Notes: generated by a model from the sequence alone, not told the origin. Shown: positions 16,268-25,819, counted from the first letter of the stretch. The stretch is DNA of 64,000 nucleotides from Pseudomonadota bacterium (GCA_021849295.1 JAJZTA010000003.1:1-64000); one strand, 5' to 3'. Numbers and translations are program-made.

Positions 16268-17385
16268 GCGATGCGCCACGGCAGCGTTTTGAGCCCCGCG
16301 CCTTCGGCGAGCGTGACAATGTCTCCCTCGGGCGTTGCGAGCGGTGCAACGTCCTGTTCTTCTTTGATAAGCGTAAAGGTCTCTTTTGAGGCAGCGAGGC
16401 CGTAGAAAGCGGGGCCGTTGCGGCAGAGAAACCGCGCGAAAATGTCCTGCCCTTGCGGATCTGCGAGATCGACGTCCGCTTCTTCGAACGCCATGGCATA
16501 GAGCTGCGGCGCGATTCCGCCGGTGAAGCATCCCGCCGCGCAGCCGCAGGGGGTGACTTTTTTGGCGTGCGGGGCGCTGTCGGTTCCTGCGAAAAATTGC
16601 CAGTTGTGCGCAGATGTTACGGCGGCGCGCAGGGCGGCGCGGTCGGCGTCGAATTTTAAAAGTGGCAGGCAGTAAAGATGGTATTTGCAGCCCTGCGCCA
16701 GATGTCCCGCCGTGTAGAGCAGATGTTGCGGCGTGACGCTGGCGGCAACGGCTTTGCCCGCCTGCCGCACAAATTCCACCGCCGCAGCGGTCGAGACATG
16801 CTCGGCGACGATTTTGAGCTTGGGGAATTTTTCGACGAGGGCGGGCATGCGCTCTTTATAAAAGAGCATTTCGGCGTTCGTGGCGCTGTCGAAATAATCC
16901 TCGGCTGAGAGGGCGTGTTCCTCGCCATGGACGCAGAGGATGACGTCATGCTCCGCCATGGCTTCGAAAACGCCGTTTTGAATGTAATGGTCGAGCGGGC
17001 GCCCGTGTTCGGCGTTGGTGGTGCCGCGCGGGGGATAATATTTGCAGGCGCGCAAGAGGCCGCTTTTCGCACCGGTGGAGATCATCTCCGGCGTAGTGAT
17101 CTCCGAAAGGTAGAGCGGCACGATGATGTCATTGAAGCCGCCGCCCGCCTCGCGCAGCATGCCGAGATATTCCTCGATGCTCCAGCAGTCGAACGCCGCG
17201 CCGACTGGAAAAACTTTCGCCACGGGCGGAACGGTGTTCGGCATGGCGAGGATGCCGGCGCAGCTCATCGCCGCGTGCGCGTGCAGGAGCGGACGCAGCA
17301 ATTCGCCCTGACGGAAGTGCGCGTGCAGATCGTGCCAGCGCGGCAGGGTCAGGCGGAGCGCGTATGTGGTCTGTTTGTCCGGCAT
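16264..17385 (-). CDS. pyrC: Dihydroorotase, PyrC (E. coli) type
   Basis: Cyclises carbamoyl aspartate to dihydroorotate at a two-zinc site. The 373-residue protein keeps all metal ligands: HAHFR near residue 21, the carbamylated Lys in ACKYYPPRGTTNAEHG, His in CVHGEEH, His in AEHVSTAAAVEF and Asp in GTDSAPH. It belongs to the shorter E. coli-like class rather than the longer PyrC common in Gram-positives. It forms a leftward operon with pyrD by a 4-base overlap, so pyrC-pyrD runs toward carA-carB-pyrE-pyrF. Confidence 0.95.
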   Translation of the reverse strand: MPDKQTTYALRLTLPRWHDLHAHFRQGELLRPLLHAHAAMSCAGILAMPNTVPPVAKVFPVGAAFDCWSIEEYLGMLREAGGGFNDIIVPLYLSEITTPEMISTGAKSGLLRACKYYPPRGTTNAEHGRPLDHYIQNGVFEAMAEHDVILCVHGEEHALSAEDYFDSATNAEMLFYKERMPALVEKFPKLKIVAEHVSTAAAVEFVRQAGKAVAASVTPQHLLYTAGHLAQGCKYHLYCLPLLKFDADRAALRAAVTSAHNWQFFAGTDSAPHAKKVTPCGCAAGCFTGGIAPQLYAMAFEEADVDLADPQGQDIFARFLCRNGPAFYGLAASKETFTLIKEEQDVAPLATPEGDIVTLAEGAGLKTLPWRIA

Positions 17386-17430
17386 GGCGTCCTCTTGTCT
17401 TGTTGCGCCATGTTAGCAGGTGGAAAAAAA

Positions 17431-18756
17431 TCAGGCAATCCGTCTAGAGGAGGGATTTGGGTAATCCAGTTTACGGGCCGTATTGTCTATATCCCCGGTC
17501 TGTTTCTGGATGTCGCGGCGGTTGCGTATCAGCAGCTCGCGCAGCAGGGTCTGGGTGAAAACGACGTCCGCGTTGTCGAGTTTTTCCTTTGCGGCATGCT
17601 TGTTGAAAATCTCCGCCAGTCTTTTCTTCTGACGCTTTTTAAAGGTGCCTTTTGTGTCGGCGGCTTTCTCAAGCAGATGCTGCGTCTGGGTGTCGAGTTT
17701 TCCCGTATAGCCCACGCGCTCGAGGGCTTCCGCGAACATGACGCTCTTCTGTTGCAGTTTTTCGTTTTTTTGGGCGGCGGCGCTGTAGGCCTTTTCGAGT
17801 TTTTTGCGGTCGCGCTGCGGCCACAGGGCGTTCATCGCCTGCACCTGCCGCTCGGTTTCGGTGCGGTGCGCGGCGAAATGGGCTGGGTGTTCATCCGTCT
17901 CTTTCGGCAGCACGTCGAACCCGCGTTTTTTGCGTTCTTTCTTGTAGTCCTTGACTTGCGGGATTTCGCCACTTTTCTCCGTGCCGGCAAAGGAGGCGCC
18001 CTCGACCCAGTCGCCGTCGTTGATGATATGCGCGATGCGGTTTCCGACCTTGATCTCTTCCGTGCCGGCGCCGTGCGTGTGGCCGAGGATGATGCCGTCG
18101 AGCTTGCCTTTTTCGATGCTTTCGATGATCGACTTGTGCGAGTAAAGGAAGCTGATGGTTTTCTTGAGGGCGTCCTTGAACATCTTTGCCGCCGAGAGGT
18201 CTATGCCGAGATCCTCGTATATTTTGCGCGCGAAGCGCTTTTCAAGCCGGACAAAGTCGTCGTATCCGTTGCTGACGGCCTTTTCCGCGGGGCGGAACCA
18301 GTGTTTGGTGAAGAGTTTCGGGTCATGGCTGTCGCCGTGCAGCACCTTGTATTTTTTGCTGTTTTCGCCGCCTGTTTCGAACAGCCCTTCGGATTCGAAG
18401 GAGATATTTTTTGAAAACGTGTCGAAGTTTTCGCGGTTTTGCAGCTTGTCGACGAGCGGGCGGAGTTTTTCGTCGTGGTTGCCGGGGATGTAGTGGATTT
18501 TGACGCCGTTCGCCGCCGCGTAATTGATAATGTCGAGGATGCGCTTTTCCATTTCCGGCATGGGTTTCGCCTTGCCGTCCTCATGCTCCCAGCCGCCGAC
18601 GATGTCGCCGACGAGGTAGATATCTTTCAGTTTCGTATAGTCGAGATGCTTGAGAAATTCATATAGATAGGGGCTCGCCGTTTTGCCGCTGCCAAGGTGC
18701 GTGTCGGAGATGAAGACCGTTTCGTATTGATAGGCGTGCAGGTCTGCGGGGTTCAT
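17431..18756 (-). CDS. Calcineurin-like metallophosphoesterase (LpxH-like) with C-terminal charged helical region
   Basis: Residues about 12-260 hold the five metal-binding motifs of calcineurin-like phosphoesterases: FISDTHLGS, VGDIVGGWE, PGNHDE, VLHGDSHD and GHTHGAG. The set resembles UDP-2,3-diacylglucosamine hydrolase LpxH and its relatives. The remaining 180 residues are charged, rich in Lys, Glu and Gln, and look like coiled coil, unlike LpxH (about 240 residues). The start codon fits directly before the domain. The neighbours give no pathway. The substrate could be a lipid A precursor or another nucleotide-linked compound; I leave the symbol blank. Confidence 0.82.
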   Translation of the reverse strand: MNPADLHAYQYETVFISDTHLGSGKTASPYLYEFLKHLDYTKLKDIYLVGDIVGGWEHEDGKAKPMPEMEKRILDIINYAAANGVKIHYIPGNHDEKLRPLVDKLQNRENFDTFSKNISFESEGLFETGGENSKKYKVLHGDSHDPKLFTKHWFRPAEKAVSNGYDDFVRLEKRFARKIYEDLGIDLSAAKMFKDALKKTISFLYSHKSIIESIEKGKLDGIILGHTHGAGTEEIKVGNRIAHIINDGDWVEGASFAGTEKSGEIPQVKDYKKERKKRGFDVLPKETDEHPAHFAAHRTETERQVQAMNALWPQRDRKKLEKAYSAAAQKNEKLQQKSVMFAEALERVGYTGKLDTQTQHLLEKAADTKGTFKKRQKKRLAEIFNKHAAKEKLDNADVVFTQTLLRELLIRNRRDIQKQTGDIDNTARKLDYPNPSSRRIA

Positions 18757-18785
18757 ATCGTCATGTCCTTTCTGTTTTCAGGCAT

Positions 18786-18806
18786 AAAAAAACCGCCGAA
18801 TGGCGG
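18786..18806 (-). terminator. Terminator downstream of the TPR/ATP-grasp gene
   Basis: Reading leftward, CCGCC-ATTC-GGCGG is followed by seven T. It lies between the leftward TPR/ATP-grasp gene (ends at 18960) and the next leftward gene (starts at 18756), separating their transcripts. The 150 bases from 18807 to 18959 hold no other feature I can support. Confidence 0.8.
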
Positions 18807-18959
18807 ATGGTTGCGTGGTAAAATGAAAGGGAAAACGACAGGTTTTACAGGCTGGCCTGTGCTGGGAGGTCTGTTCTGCGCGTTCAGGTTCGTCATGTTT
18901 CCATGGCTGTGTATTGCACCGCACAAACGATCACACAGATTCGGAATCCTGTCAAATTG

Positions 18960-20417
18960 TCAGGCCGCATATTTTTTCAGCATCGCGCCGAACGCTTTTT
19001 TGATCGCCTCGACGTAGGGCGTTTTGTAGGGGTACTCGTGGTTGGTTCCGTGTACCAGCATCGTGGCGTTAACCTCGAAAACAACGAGGTTTTTGTCGCT
19101 GTCTATGCCGCAATCGATGCCGAGATATTCGAGCCCGACGGCCTTATAAATGGCGTGCAAAGCCTGATAATGTTCGGGTGAAAAAACTTTTTCGGGATTC
19201 TCCAGAAAACTTTTTTCTTCATCCTGCATCCATTGATGCTCGGTCATTTCCGTCGTTTCGTGGTGGACTTTCCATGTGTCGGAGATGGCCAGATGATAAG
19301 GCATGATCTTGCCGTCGATAAAAAAGAACCTGTATTTACGGAAGTAATCGTCGGAAGATTTATAGTCGATATATTCGATCAGATAATGATCCTGCCCCGT
19401 CTCTTTTTCCAATATTTTTTCCGCCGCCGCGAAAGTTTTGACGGTTTCGAAATTCTCGCCGCCGTGCGTGCCCGCGGGGCGCAGCAGAAACGGCGCGGCG
19501 AAGGACGCTCTTGCTTCCAGAGCCTTTGCGTCGATCGGCTCTCCCGCGGCATGGCGGACGATGCGCGGCACCTTGCAATGCGGAACGTCTTTCAGCAGTT
19601 CCGGCATGTTGCTGCGCGCGGTCGCGGCGATTTTGTCGGGAGAATTGACGACGGGCAGGCCGGTTGCGGCTGCGAGACGCGATACTTCCGGCAAAATGGC
19701 GCCATCCTGATCCGCCTCGGATATGACGTTGAAGACGACCTGCGCATGCTGCCCGAGCATCGCGGCGTCGTGCTCCGTGCCCGGGAGGACGGGATAGCTG
19801 TTGGTTTCAAAAGGCTGGTCGTCGGTCAGGTATTCGGTCGGTGTGTTGCCCAAGCCGGGCGCGAAGAGGATCAGCAGCGAAAAATCGGCCGGCGTCTTGT
19901 TGGCGGCCTTGGTCATCAGGGGTTTGACCTTGACGATTTCACGGTAGGTTGCCGCCGCTGCCGCGTCATCGTCCATGTTCTGCTGGACGGTGGCGATCGC
20001 CCAGAGGGTATCGGCGTCCTTCGGGTCGAGCTGGCGCGCGCGTTTGAAGCAGTTGAGCGCTTCGTCATACTCCTGCAGGCGGCGGTGGGTTTCTCCCAGC
20101 AGCTTGAGCAGCGCCGTGTCCATCGGGTTTTGCGCCAGCAGGGCGGTGAGAAACGCCTTGTTTTTTTGCTGCCACGACGTGGTGTCCGTGAGCGCGGGGT
20201 CGATCTGCTGGGCGGCGGCGTAGCAGTTTGCGGTGTTTTCGAAGTCGTTGGCGGCCAGCAGCAGGTCGCCCATCCGCACATAAACCGCCGAGAGCTCCTG
20301 CGCCACGGGCGTGACATCGGGCGTTTCCCCTTCTGGCGTGTTTTGGCTGATGCTTTGCACCAGTTCGGCCAGTTTTTGCTGGCAGGCGTCGATCGTCTTG
20401 AGGGCATTTGTGTCCAT
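18960..20417 (-). CDS. TPR protein with C-terminal ATP-grasp-like domain
   Basis: A 485-residue protein. Residues about 40-170 form tetratricopeptide repeats (for example LLKLLGETHRRLQEYDEALNCFKRARQLDPKD). The C-terminal 300 residues resemble an ATP-grasp ligase of the RimK type: a Rossmann-like segment with LFAPGLGNTP, a central FLLRPAGTHGGENFE, YLIEYIDYKSSDDYFRKYRFFFIDGK and the metal-binding end VVFEVNATMLVHG. It may ligate an unknown amine to a carboxylate; the TPR part would bind a protein partner. The ATG at 20417 is chosen because GGGAG lies 10 bases upstream; the ATG at 20426 is too close to that site. Confidence 0.85.
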   Translation of the reverse strand: MDTNALKTIDACQQKLAELVQSISQNTPEGETPDVTPVAQELSAVYVRMGDLLLAANDFENTANCYAAAQQIDPALTDTTSWQQKNKAFLTALLAQNPMDTALLKLLGETHRRLQEYDEALNCFKRARQLDPKDADTLWAIATVQQNMDDDAAAAATYREIVKVKPLMTKAANKTPADFSLLILFAPGLGNTPTEYLTDDQPFETNSYPVLPGTEHDAAMLGQHAQVVFNVISEADQDGAILPEVSRLAAATGLPVVNSPDKIAATARSNMPELLKDVPHCKVPRIVRHAAGEPIDAKALEARASFAAPFLLRPAGTHGGENFETVKTFAAAEKILEKETGQDHYLIEYIDYKSSDDYFRKYRFFFIDGKIMPYHLAISDTWKVHHETTEMTEHQWMQDEEKSFLENPEKVFSPEHYQALHAIYKAVGLEYLGIDCGIDSDKNLVVFEVNATMLVHGTNHEYPYKTPYVEAIKKAFGAMLKKYAA

Positions 20418-20607
20418 CAGGGGCATTCTCCCTTAAAAGGGGTGTTTCAAAGCTTCAAAAAGCAGATCAAAGGCTAAAGTATATAGTCATATTTTTCAAT
20501 AAGTTAGTTGAATCTATAGTTTTCCAGAACAATATTATTGCATAACCATGACGACGATGCTATTTTCATGCGGATTTTCAAAGCCATTTTATCAGGAGGA
20601 AGACCTT

Positions 20608-21444
20608 ATGTTCGCAAAGAAACCGGAGAAAGCAGCAAGCGCGACGGAACACGAAGATGCGGCCCTGACGTTTTATGATGCAGGCAAGGACTACGACCTG
20701 ATGAAGCTGCATCCGCAGAACAAGGAATTGTTCGCCAACATGCCGGAACAGCGCGCGCAGGAATTGCAGAACGGCGCCATTGCGGCTTTCCGCGAAGGGC
20801 ATCCTGAAAACATCCAGACGCTGCTCGCCCATCCGGATCTTTTTCCGCTGAACATTCCGCCGCAGCAGATGCTATGCAACCTGACCAAGAACGTCGAGGA
20901 CAGCGAAGACAAGGCCGCCGTCATTCTGGTCGCGATCGACAAGATCCCCGAAGAGCAAAAACAGAAATTCCTCGACAAGACGCTGTCCGACGTGTTCACC
21001 ACGGTCGAATTTCACGGCGAAGAGCCTTTCATCACGGCGCTGATCACGGTCGGCGCGGACGCGAACGCCGTGATTGCGGGAGCGCCGGGCCGGGCGATGG
21101 CCATGGCCGTCACCAACGGCTATCCGCAGACGGTTATCGGCCTGCTGCATGAAAACGGCGCCAAGTTCGAGGACGCGCTGCTGCGCATCCAGACCAAGCC
21201 GTTCTGGGACAAGGACAACAGGCGCGAGCTTGCCGTCCACAAGCTGAAAACCTACCGCGAGGCCATCACCGGCGAACCCGCTGTGCAGGAAAGCGACGTG
21301 GCGAAGGAACTCGGCCAGCTGCGTGCCGAAATCGCGGCGTTGCGCGACGAGTTGACCCGCCGTCTGCCCGACGCCCCGAAGGCCGCGCCGAAGAAGAAGC
21401 CTGCGGCCAGCAAGCCGAAATCTGGCGAGAACCCGTCGCTCTGA
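20608..21444 (+). CDS. Ankyrin-like hypothetical protein, paralogue of the gene at 32224-32992
   Basis: A 278-residue protein of unknown function. The middle (about 70-200) has ankyrin-like helices: AAFREGHPENIQTLL, then EPFITALITVGADANAV and MAVTNGYPQTVIGLLHENGAKFEDALL. A coiled-coil segment (KELGQLRAEIAALRDELTRRL) and a Pro/Lys/Ala-rich tail follow. No signal peptide is seen. The protein encoded at 32224-32992 shares the EGHPENIQ block, the same order of motifs and a coiled-coil end, so they are paralogues. The start is the ATG at 20608, with AGGAGG upstream; the ATG at 20548 lacks a site. The 190-bp AT-rich upstream region probably carries its promoter. Confidence 0.85.
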   Translation: MFAKKPEKAASATEHEDAALTFYDAGKDYDLMKLHPQNKELFANMPEQRAQELQNGAIAAFREGHPENIQTLLAHPDLFPLNIPPQQMLCNLTKNVEDSEDKAAVILVAIDKIPEEQKQKFLDKTLSDVFTTVEFHGEEPFITALITVGADANAVIAGAPGRAMAMAVTNGYPQTVIGLLHENGAKFEDALLRIQTKPFWDKDNRRELAVHKLKTYREAITGEPAVQESDVAKELGQLRAEIAALRDELTRRLPDAPKAAPKKKPAASKPKSGENPSL

Positions 21445-21631
21445 TTTCCCCGGCTCTTCCGGTTTTATGCAATGACCTGTCGAAACTGCGCCGAGCCGCC
21501 GCGTGCGCAGGTAATTCCTTCGTTTTATGGCACATAAAGGTTTTTACTGTTCCTGCCTGCGCCGGATTATCGCATAATCACAAGGAAGTAACGGCACGGT
21601 TCGCAACGCAACGGTTTTTGATTTGACGAAA

Positions 21632-23143
21632 ATGAAGACATTGGACGTTCTGGTGATCGGCGGCGGCATCAACGGCGTCGGCATCGCCCGCGATCTGTCC
21701 GGACGCGGCCTCGCCGTCATGCTGTGCGAGAAGGACGACCTCGCGGGGGCTACGTCTTCCGCCAGCACCAAGCTGATCCACGGGGGCTTGCGCTACCTCG
21801 AATACTGGAAGTTCGGGCTGGTGCGCCGCGCGCTGATCGAGCGCGAGGTGCTGCTGCGTTCCGCGCCGCATCTCGTCTGGCCTGTGACGTTCGTTCTTCC
21901 GCATCACAAGGCCCTGCGCCCGCGCTGGCTGATCCGCCTCGGGCTTTTCATTTACGACCATCTCGGTGGGCGGCGGTCCCTGCCGGCGTCGCGCGGCCTT
22001 TCTTTCGCGGGTACCAAGACGGGCCAGCCGCTGAAGCCGGATTTCCGCTACGGTTTCTCCTATGCGGACTGCTGGGTGGACGACGCAAGACTGGTGGTCG
22101 TCAACGCGCTCGACGCCTACGAAAAGGGCGCGCAGGTGCTGACGCGTACGGAATGCGTCAAGCTCGAGCGGCATCCGGATGACGAAGGCTGGATCGCCAC
22201 GCTGCACGACCACATTACCGGTTCGAACACGCGCGTGCATGTGCAGCTTGTGGTCAACGCCGCGGGGCCGTGGGTCAATAACGTGTTGTCGCTGGCGGCG
22301 GAAGGGCTGGAAAAGTTCAAGGTGCGCTGGGTCAAGGGCAGCCACATCATCGTGCCGAAGCTCTATCAGGGCGATCAGGCCTATATCCTGCAGCAGGCGG
22401 ATAAGCGCATCGTTTTCGCCATTCCTTACGAGAAAAAATACACGCTGGTCGGCACGACCGAGATCGACTATCACGGCGATCTCGACGAAGTGCGCATCAA
22501 CATGGAAGAGGTGGAATATCTTTGCGACGCCGTGAACGGCTATTTCCGCCGCCAGACCAAGCCGGAGGACGTGGAGTGGACCTACAGCGGCGTGCGCCCG
22601 CTGCACGAGGAGCCGGACGCGCCGAGCGCCGGCGCCGCGACGCGCGAATATCTGCTCGACGTCGAGAATTATCAGGGCGGAAAAATACTCAGCGTCTACG
22701 GCGGCAAGATCACCACCTTCCGCAAACTCTCGGAAGAAGCGGGAGAAAAAGTTGTTGAACTGCTCGGGCGCGGCAAGGGTAGCTGGACGGCGGCCGCGCC
22801 GCTGCCGGGCGGCGAGGGCGCGGCGGCGAACTTCGAAATGTTCTACAAGACGCTCAAGCGCGAGTTCAACTGGCTGCCGGAAGTGCTGGCGCACCGTTAT
22901 GCGCGCGCTTACGGCACGCGCTGCCGCGAGTTTTTGCGCGGGTTCAAAAGGATGGCCGATCTCGGCGAGAATCTCGGCGACAATATTTACGAAGTCGAGA
23001 TCGCCTATCTCATCAATATCGAATGGGCGCTGACGGCGGACGATATTTTGTGGCGGCGGTCAAAGCTCGGCCTGCATATCTCCGACGAAACGCTGCAGAA
23101 CGTCCGCCGCGTCGTGAAATCCATTTTATCGAAGAAGACCTAG
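21632..23143 (+). CDS. glpD: Aerobic glycerol-3-phosphate dehydrogenase
   Basis: Membrane-associated flavoenzyme that oxidises glycerol 3-phosphate to dihydroxyacetone phosphate and feeds electrons to quinone. The 503 residues start with the FAD-binding VLVIGGGINGVGIARDLSGRG, followed by the family motif SSASTKLIHGGLRYLE, and VVNAAGPWV, TEIDYHGDL and VYGGKITTFRKL further on. The ATG at 21632 gives the family-typical start; a TTG three codons upstream is possible. No clear ribosome-binding site is visible for either. glpK follows with no gap. No glpF transporter or glpR repressor is in the window. Confidence 0.96.
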   Translation: MKTLDVLVIGGGINGVGIARDLSGRGLAVMLCEKDDLAGATSSASTKLIHGGLRYLEYWKFGLVRRALIEREVLLRSAPHLVWPVTFVLPHHKALRPRWLIRLGLFIYDHLGGRRSLPASRGLSFAGTKTGQPLKPDFRYGFSYADCWVDDARLVVVNALDAYEKGAQVLTRTECVKLERHPDDEGWIATLHDHITGSNTRVHVQLVVNAAGPWVNNVLSLAAEGLEKFKVRWVKGSHIIVPKLYQGDQAYILQQADKRIVFAIPYEKKYTLVGTTEIDYHGDLDEVRINMEEVEYLCDAVNGYFRRQTKPEDVEWTYSGVRPLHEEPDAPSAGAATREYLLDVENYQGGKILSVYGGKITTFRKLSEEAGEKVVELLGRGKGSWTAAAPLPGGEGAAANFEMFYKTLKREFNWLPEVLAHRYARAYGTRCREFLRGFKRMADLGENLGDNIYEVEIAYLINIEWALTADDILWRRSKLGLHISDETLQNVRRVVKSILSKKT

Positions 23144-24613
23144 ATGAACGGATTACTTCTCGCCATCGACCAGGGCACCACCAGCACGCGGGCGATCGTG
23201 TTCGATACGGCGGGCCACATCGGCGGCGCCGCGCAGCAGGAGCTGAAGCTGCATACGCCGCAGAACGGCTGGGTCGAGCAGGACGCCGAAGACATCTGGC
23301 GCGACACGCAGGCCGTGTGCCGCGCCGCGCTGGCGCAGTCGGAGGCGTCGGCGTCGGAAATCATTGCCATCGGCATCACCAACCAGCGCGAGACCACCAT
23401 CGTCTGGGACCGCAAGACCGGCCAGCCGGTCTGCAAGGCCATCGTCTGGCAGGACAGGCGCACGGCGGATTTTTGCGCGCGCCTGAAAGAACATGAAGAC
23501 ACGGTGCGGCAAAAGACCGGCCTGCTGCTCGATCCCTATTTCTCCGGCACCAAGATAAAATGGATGCTGGATAACGTTTCCGGCGCGCGGGAGAAAGCGC
23601 AGCGCGGCGAGCTTGCTTTCGGCACGGTCGACAGTTTTCTTTTGTGGCGGCTGACGGGCGGCAAGGTGCATGCGACCGACGCGACAAACGCTTCGCGCAC
23701 GCTGCTGTTCAACATCGTCACGCAGGACTGGGACGACGATCTGCTTGCTCTTTTTGATGTGCCGCGTTCCATGCTTCCGGAGGTGCGCGACAACAGTTGT
23801 CTTTTCGGCACGACGGACATTCTCGGTGCCGAAATTCCTGTCGCGGGCATGGCGGGCGACCAGCAGGCCGCGCTCGTCGGGCAGGCGTGCTTCGTGCCCG
23901 GCATGGTGAAAAGCACTTACGGCACGGGCTGTTTCGCGCTGGCTAACATCGGCCCCGATTTCCGCGTCTCGAAAAGCGGCATGCTGACGACGGTGGGCTA
24001 CCGCCTCGGCGGAAAAACGACTTACGTGATCGAGGGCGCGATTTTCGTCGCCGGCGCGGCGGTGCAGTGGCTGCGCGACGGTCTAGGCATTATAAAATCT
24101 GCGGAAGAGAGCGAAGATCTGGCGCGCTCCGTCGCCGACAACGGCGGCGTCTACATGGTGCCGGGATTCGTCGGGCTCGGAGCGCCTTACTGGAATCCGC
24201 ATGCGCGCGGCGCGCTTGTCGGCCTCACGCGCGGCGCGACATCGGCGCATGTCGTGCGCGCGGCGCTGGAAGCGCAGGCCTATCAGACGCGCGACCTGCT
24301 GCAGGCGATAACCGACGACGCGGGCTATCCGATCAACGAGCTGCGCATCGACGGCGGCATGGTGAAAAACGACTGGGTGTGCCAGTTCCTTGCCGATATG
24401 ACGGCGACCCCGGTGCTGCGCCCGCAAGTGATCGAGACGACGGCGCTCGGCGCCGCCTATCTTGCCGGATTGCATGCGGGCGTTTTTTCCTCGCTCGACG
24501 ACATTCAAAAGAACTGGCACTGCGCGCATCGCTTCGCGCCGGCCATGAAAGAGCCCGAGCGGGAAAAGCTCTATGCCGGCTGGAATCATGCGGTGAAGCA
24601 GGTTTTGGCGTGA
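23144..24613 (+). CDS. glpK: Glycerol kinase
   Basis: Phosphorylates glycerol with ATP, supplying the substrate of GlpD encoded just upstream. It is 489 residues, close to the usual 500, with the FGGY-family N-terminal phosphate loop [16 protein letters not shown], the [12 protein letters not shown] segment, the catalytic-base motif [11 protein letters not shown], the GTGCF loop and the ATP-binding [19 protein letters not shown] near the C-terminus. The ATG follows the glpD stop directly (TAG ATG), indicating coupled translation. Triose phosphate from this pair would enter glycolysis through the tpiA and eno products encoded later in the window. Confidence 0.97.
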   Translation: MNGLLLAIDQGTTSTRAIVFDTAGHIGGAAQQELKLHTPQNGWVEQDAEDIWRDTQAVCRAALAQSEASASEIIAIGITNQRETTIVWDRKTGQPVCKAIVWQDRRTADFCARLKEHEDTVRQKTGLLLDPYFSGTKIKWMLDNVSGAREKAQRGELAFGTVDSFLLWRLTGGKVHATDATNASRTLLFNIVTQDWDDDLLALFDVPRSMLPEVRDNSCLFGTTDILGAEIPVAGMAGDQQAALVGQACFVPGMVKSTYGTGCFALANIGPDFRVSKSGMLTTVGYRLGGKTTYVIEGAIFVAGAAVQWLRDGLGIIKSAEESEDLARSVADNGGVYMVPGFVGLGAPYWNPHARGALVGLTRGATSAHVVRAALEAQAYQTRDLLQAITDDAGYPINELRIDGGMVKNDWVCQFLADMTATPVLRPQVIETTALGAAYLAGLHAGVFSSLDDIQKNWHCAHRFAPAMKEPEREKLYAGWNHAVKQVLA

Positions 24614-24668
24614 TTCTTTAGTCTTACGATTATACTTCTGTAAAATATAAATTTCCAAAAAAGGCGTA

Positions 24669-24697
24669 TTGACATAGACCAATTCATAACCTAACGT
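24669..24697 (+). promoter_or_regulatory. Likely promoter of the gene at 24747
   Basis: TTGACA (24669-24674) is followed after 17 bp by TAACGT (24692-24697). This places the start site about 45 bases before the ATG at 24747. The -35 box is perfect and the -10 box a weak match. Confidence 0.5.
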
Positions 24698-24746
24698 CCA
24701 CTCTGCGTCGAACGGCGCGTTAAGCATTTTCATAAAGGATTAAGTT

Positions 24747-25592
24747 ATGGCTAAGAAAAAAGCGCCTGCCAAAGGCATTGAATCGCTCTCCGAGAAGGAT
24801 CTCGCGGGTCTGCAGGAAGTCAAGGTTGACATCAACCTGCGCGGCCTCGTGAACGCGTTCAAATACGTCACGTACAAAAAACCTTTCGAGATTTACCACG
24901 GCATCGCGCGCCGCGTTGAAGGCGCCAGCAAGAAGATGATGGTGGGCAACGCCTCCATGATCGGCATGCCGGTCGGCATCGTTCTGCGCAACACCGCGCG
25001 TTCGGCCTACAACATCAGCGACAGAGAAGGCAGAACCCGTTATTCCTGGATCGGCAACACGGCTGGCGGTCTTGCTGCCATGGCGGCTGTCGGTGCGGCG
25101 ACCGTTTTCGGCGGCCCCATCGTCGCAGGCATGATCGGCACCGGCGCTTTGGTGACGGGCATCGGCTATGCCGCGACGGCGGCTGTGTCCGGCATTCTTC
25201 TGCCGCGCCCTGTTTTTACGGTCGGTAACCTTGCCGTTTCAACGGCGCTTTCGGCTGTCGTTGCCGGCGTTTCCACCGTGATCGCGGCGCCTGCCAACCT
25301 GCTGGTCGGCTATCGCCGTTCCAAAGCAGCCTTCAAAGGCTACAAGATGACGGAAGATCAACTGGCGAAGCAGCTGGCGGAATTCGACCGCTACTCCCCG
25401 ACGGCGCGTTACGAAGCGCAAGCCGCCGCCGACGTTCGCAGCGGGCTTTCCCGTCTGCCGCACGAGAAGAAGCTCGAATTCTACACCAAGCTGAAGGAAG
25501 AATTCGAAGGCGCGGCGCAGCCGAAACAGGAAGCTCCGAAGCCCGCCGCCAACAAGCCGCAACAAGGTCCGCAAGGTCCTTCGCAAGGCTAA
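24747..25592 (+). CDS. Gly/Ala-rich membrane protein with PQGP tail, unknown function
   Basis: A 281-residue protein I do not recognise. Residues about 95-185 are hydrophobic and rich in Gly and Ala (NTAGGLAAMAAVGAATVFGG, then IVAGMIGTGALVTGIGYAAT), suggesting two to four membrane-spanning helices with glycine-zipper spacing. The C-terminal 95 residues are charged and helical, ending in a Pro/Gln-rich tail GPQGPSQG. The FKGYK segment after the last hydrophobic stretch and the PQGP tail recall the two small proteins encoded at 63125 and 63580. AAGGA lies upstream of the ATG, and the gene has its own promoter and terminator, so it is a single-gene unit. Confidence 0.82.
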   Translation: MAKKKAPAKGIESLSEKDLAGLQEVKVDINLRGLVNAFKYVTYKKPFEIYHGIARRVEGASKKMMVGNASMIGMPVGIVLRNTARSAYNISDREGRTRYSWIGNTAGGLAAMAAVGAATVFGGPIVAGMIGTGALVTGIGYAATAAVSGILLPRPVFTVGNLAVSTALSAVVAGVSTVIAAPANLLVGYRRSKAAFKGYKMTEDQLAKQLAEFDRYSPTARYEAQAAADVRSGLSRLPHEKKLEFYTKLKEEFEGAAQPKQEAPKPAANKPQQGPQGPSQG

Positions 25593-25605
25593 GGCTTGAG
25601 ACTTT

Positions 25606-25646
25606 AAAAAACCCTGCCGCGCAGCTTATGCCGGCGGGTTTTTTTT
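25606..25646 (+). terminator. Terminator of the gene at 24747
   Basis: AAAAAACCC-(T)-GCCG pairs with CGGC-GGGTTTTTT around a short loop, with one bulged T, and is followed by further T, 14 bases after the stop codon. The A-rich 5' arm means it could also work leftward. Confidence 0.85.
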
Positions 25647-25662
25647 ATCTTCAAAACACGAG

Positions 25663-25723
25663 AGGCCCGTACTTCCGGCAGGGCCTTGATACACGCAGGG
25701 CCTGCACTTCTGGCAGGCCCTGC
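25663..25723. repeat. Two degenerate hairpin copies in the intergenic region
   Basis: The first copy pairs AGGCCC (25663-25668) with GGGCCT (25681-25686). The second pairs GCAGGGCCTG (25695-25704) with CAGGCCCTGC (25714-25723) perfectly. Their loops are alike (GTACTTCCGG and CACTTCTGG), so they look like tandem copies of one element. There is no T run for termination. It may be a member of a dispersed extragenic repeat family. Confidence 0.6.
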
Positions 25724-25819
25724 GCGATTGGTTCCCTCTTGAATCATTTGCATTTCCAAGGACAGGAATATGCAAATCTTTGCACAGGATAATGTTAGCA
25801 ACGAGAGGTTAATAAAGCT

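Noticed and set aside
16268-16531. 88-codon N-terminal extension of pyrD
   Set aside because: Lies within pyrC in another frame and is Arg-rich; the ATG at 16267 gives the family start and a 4-base overlap.
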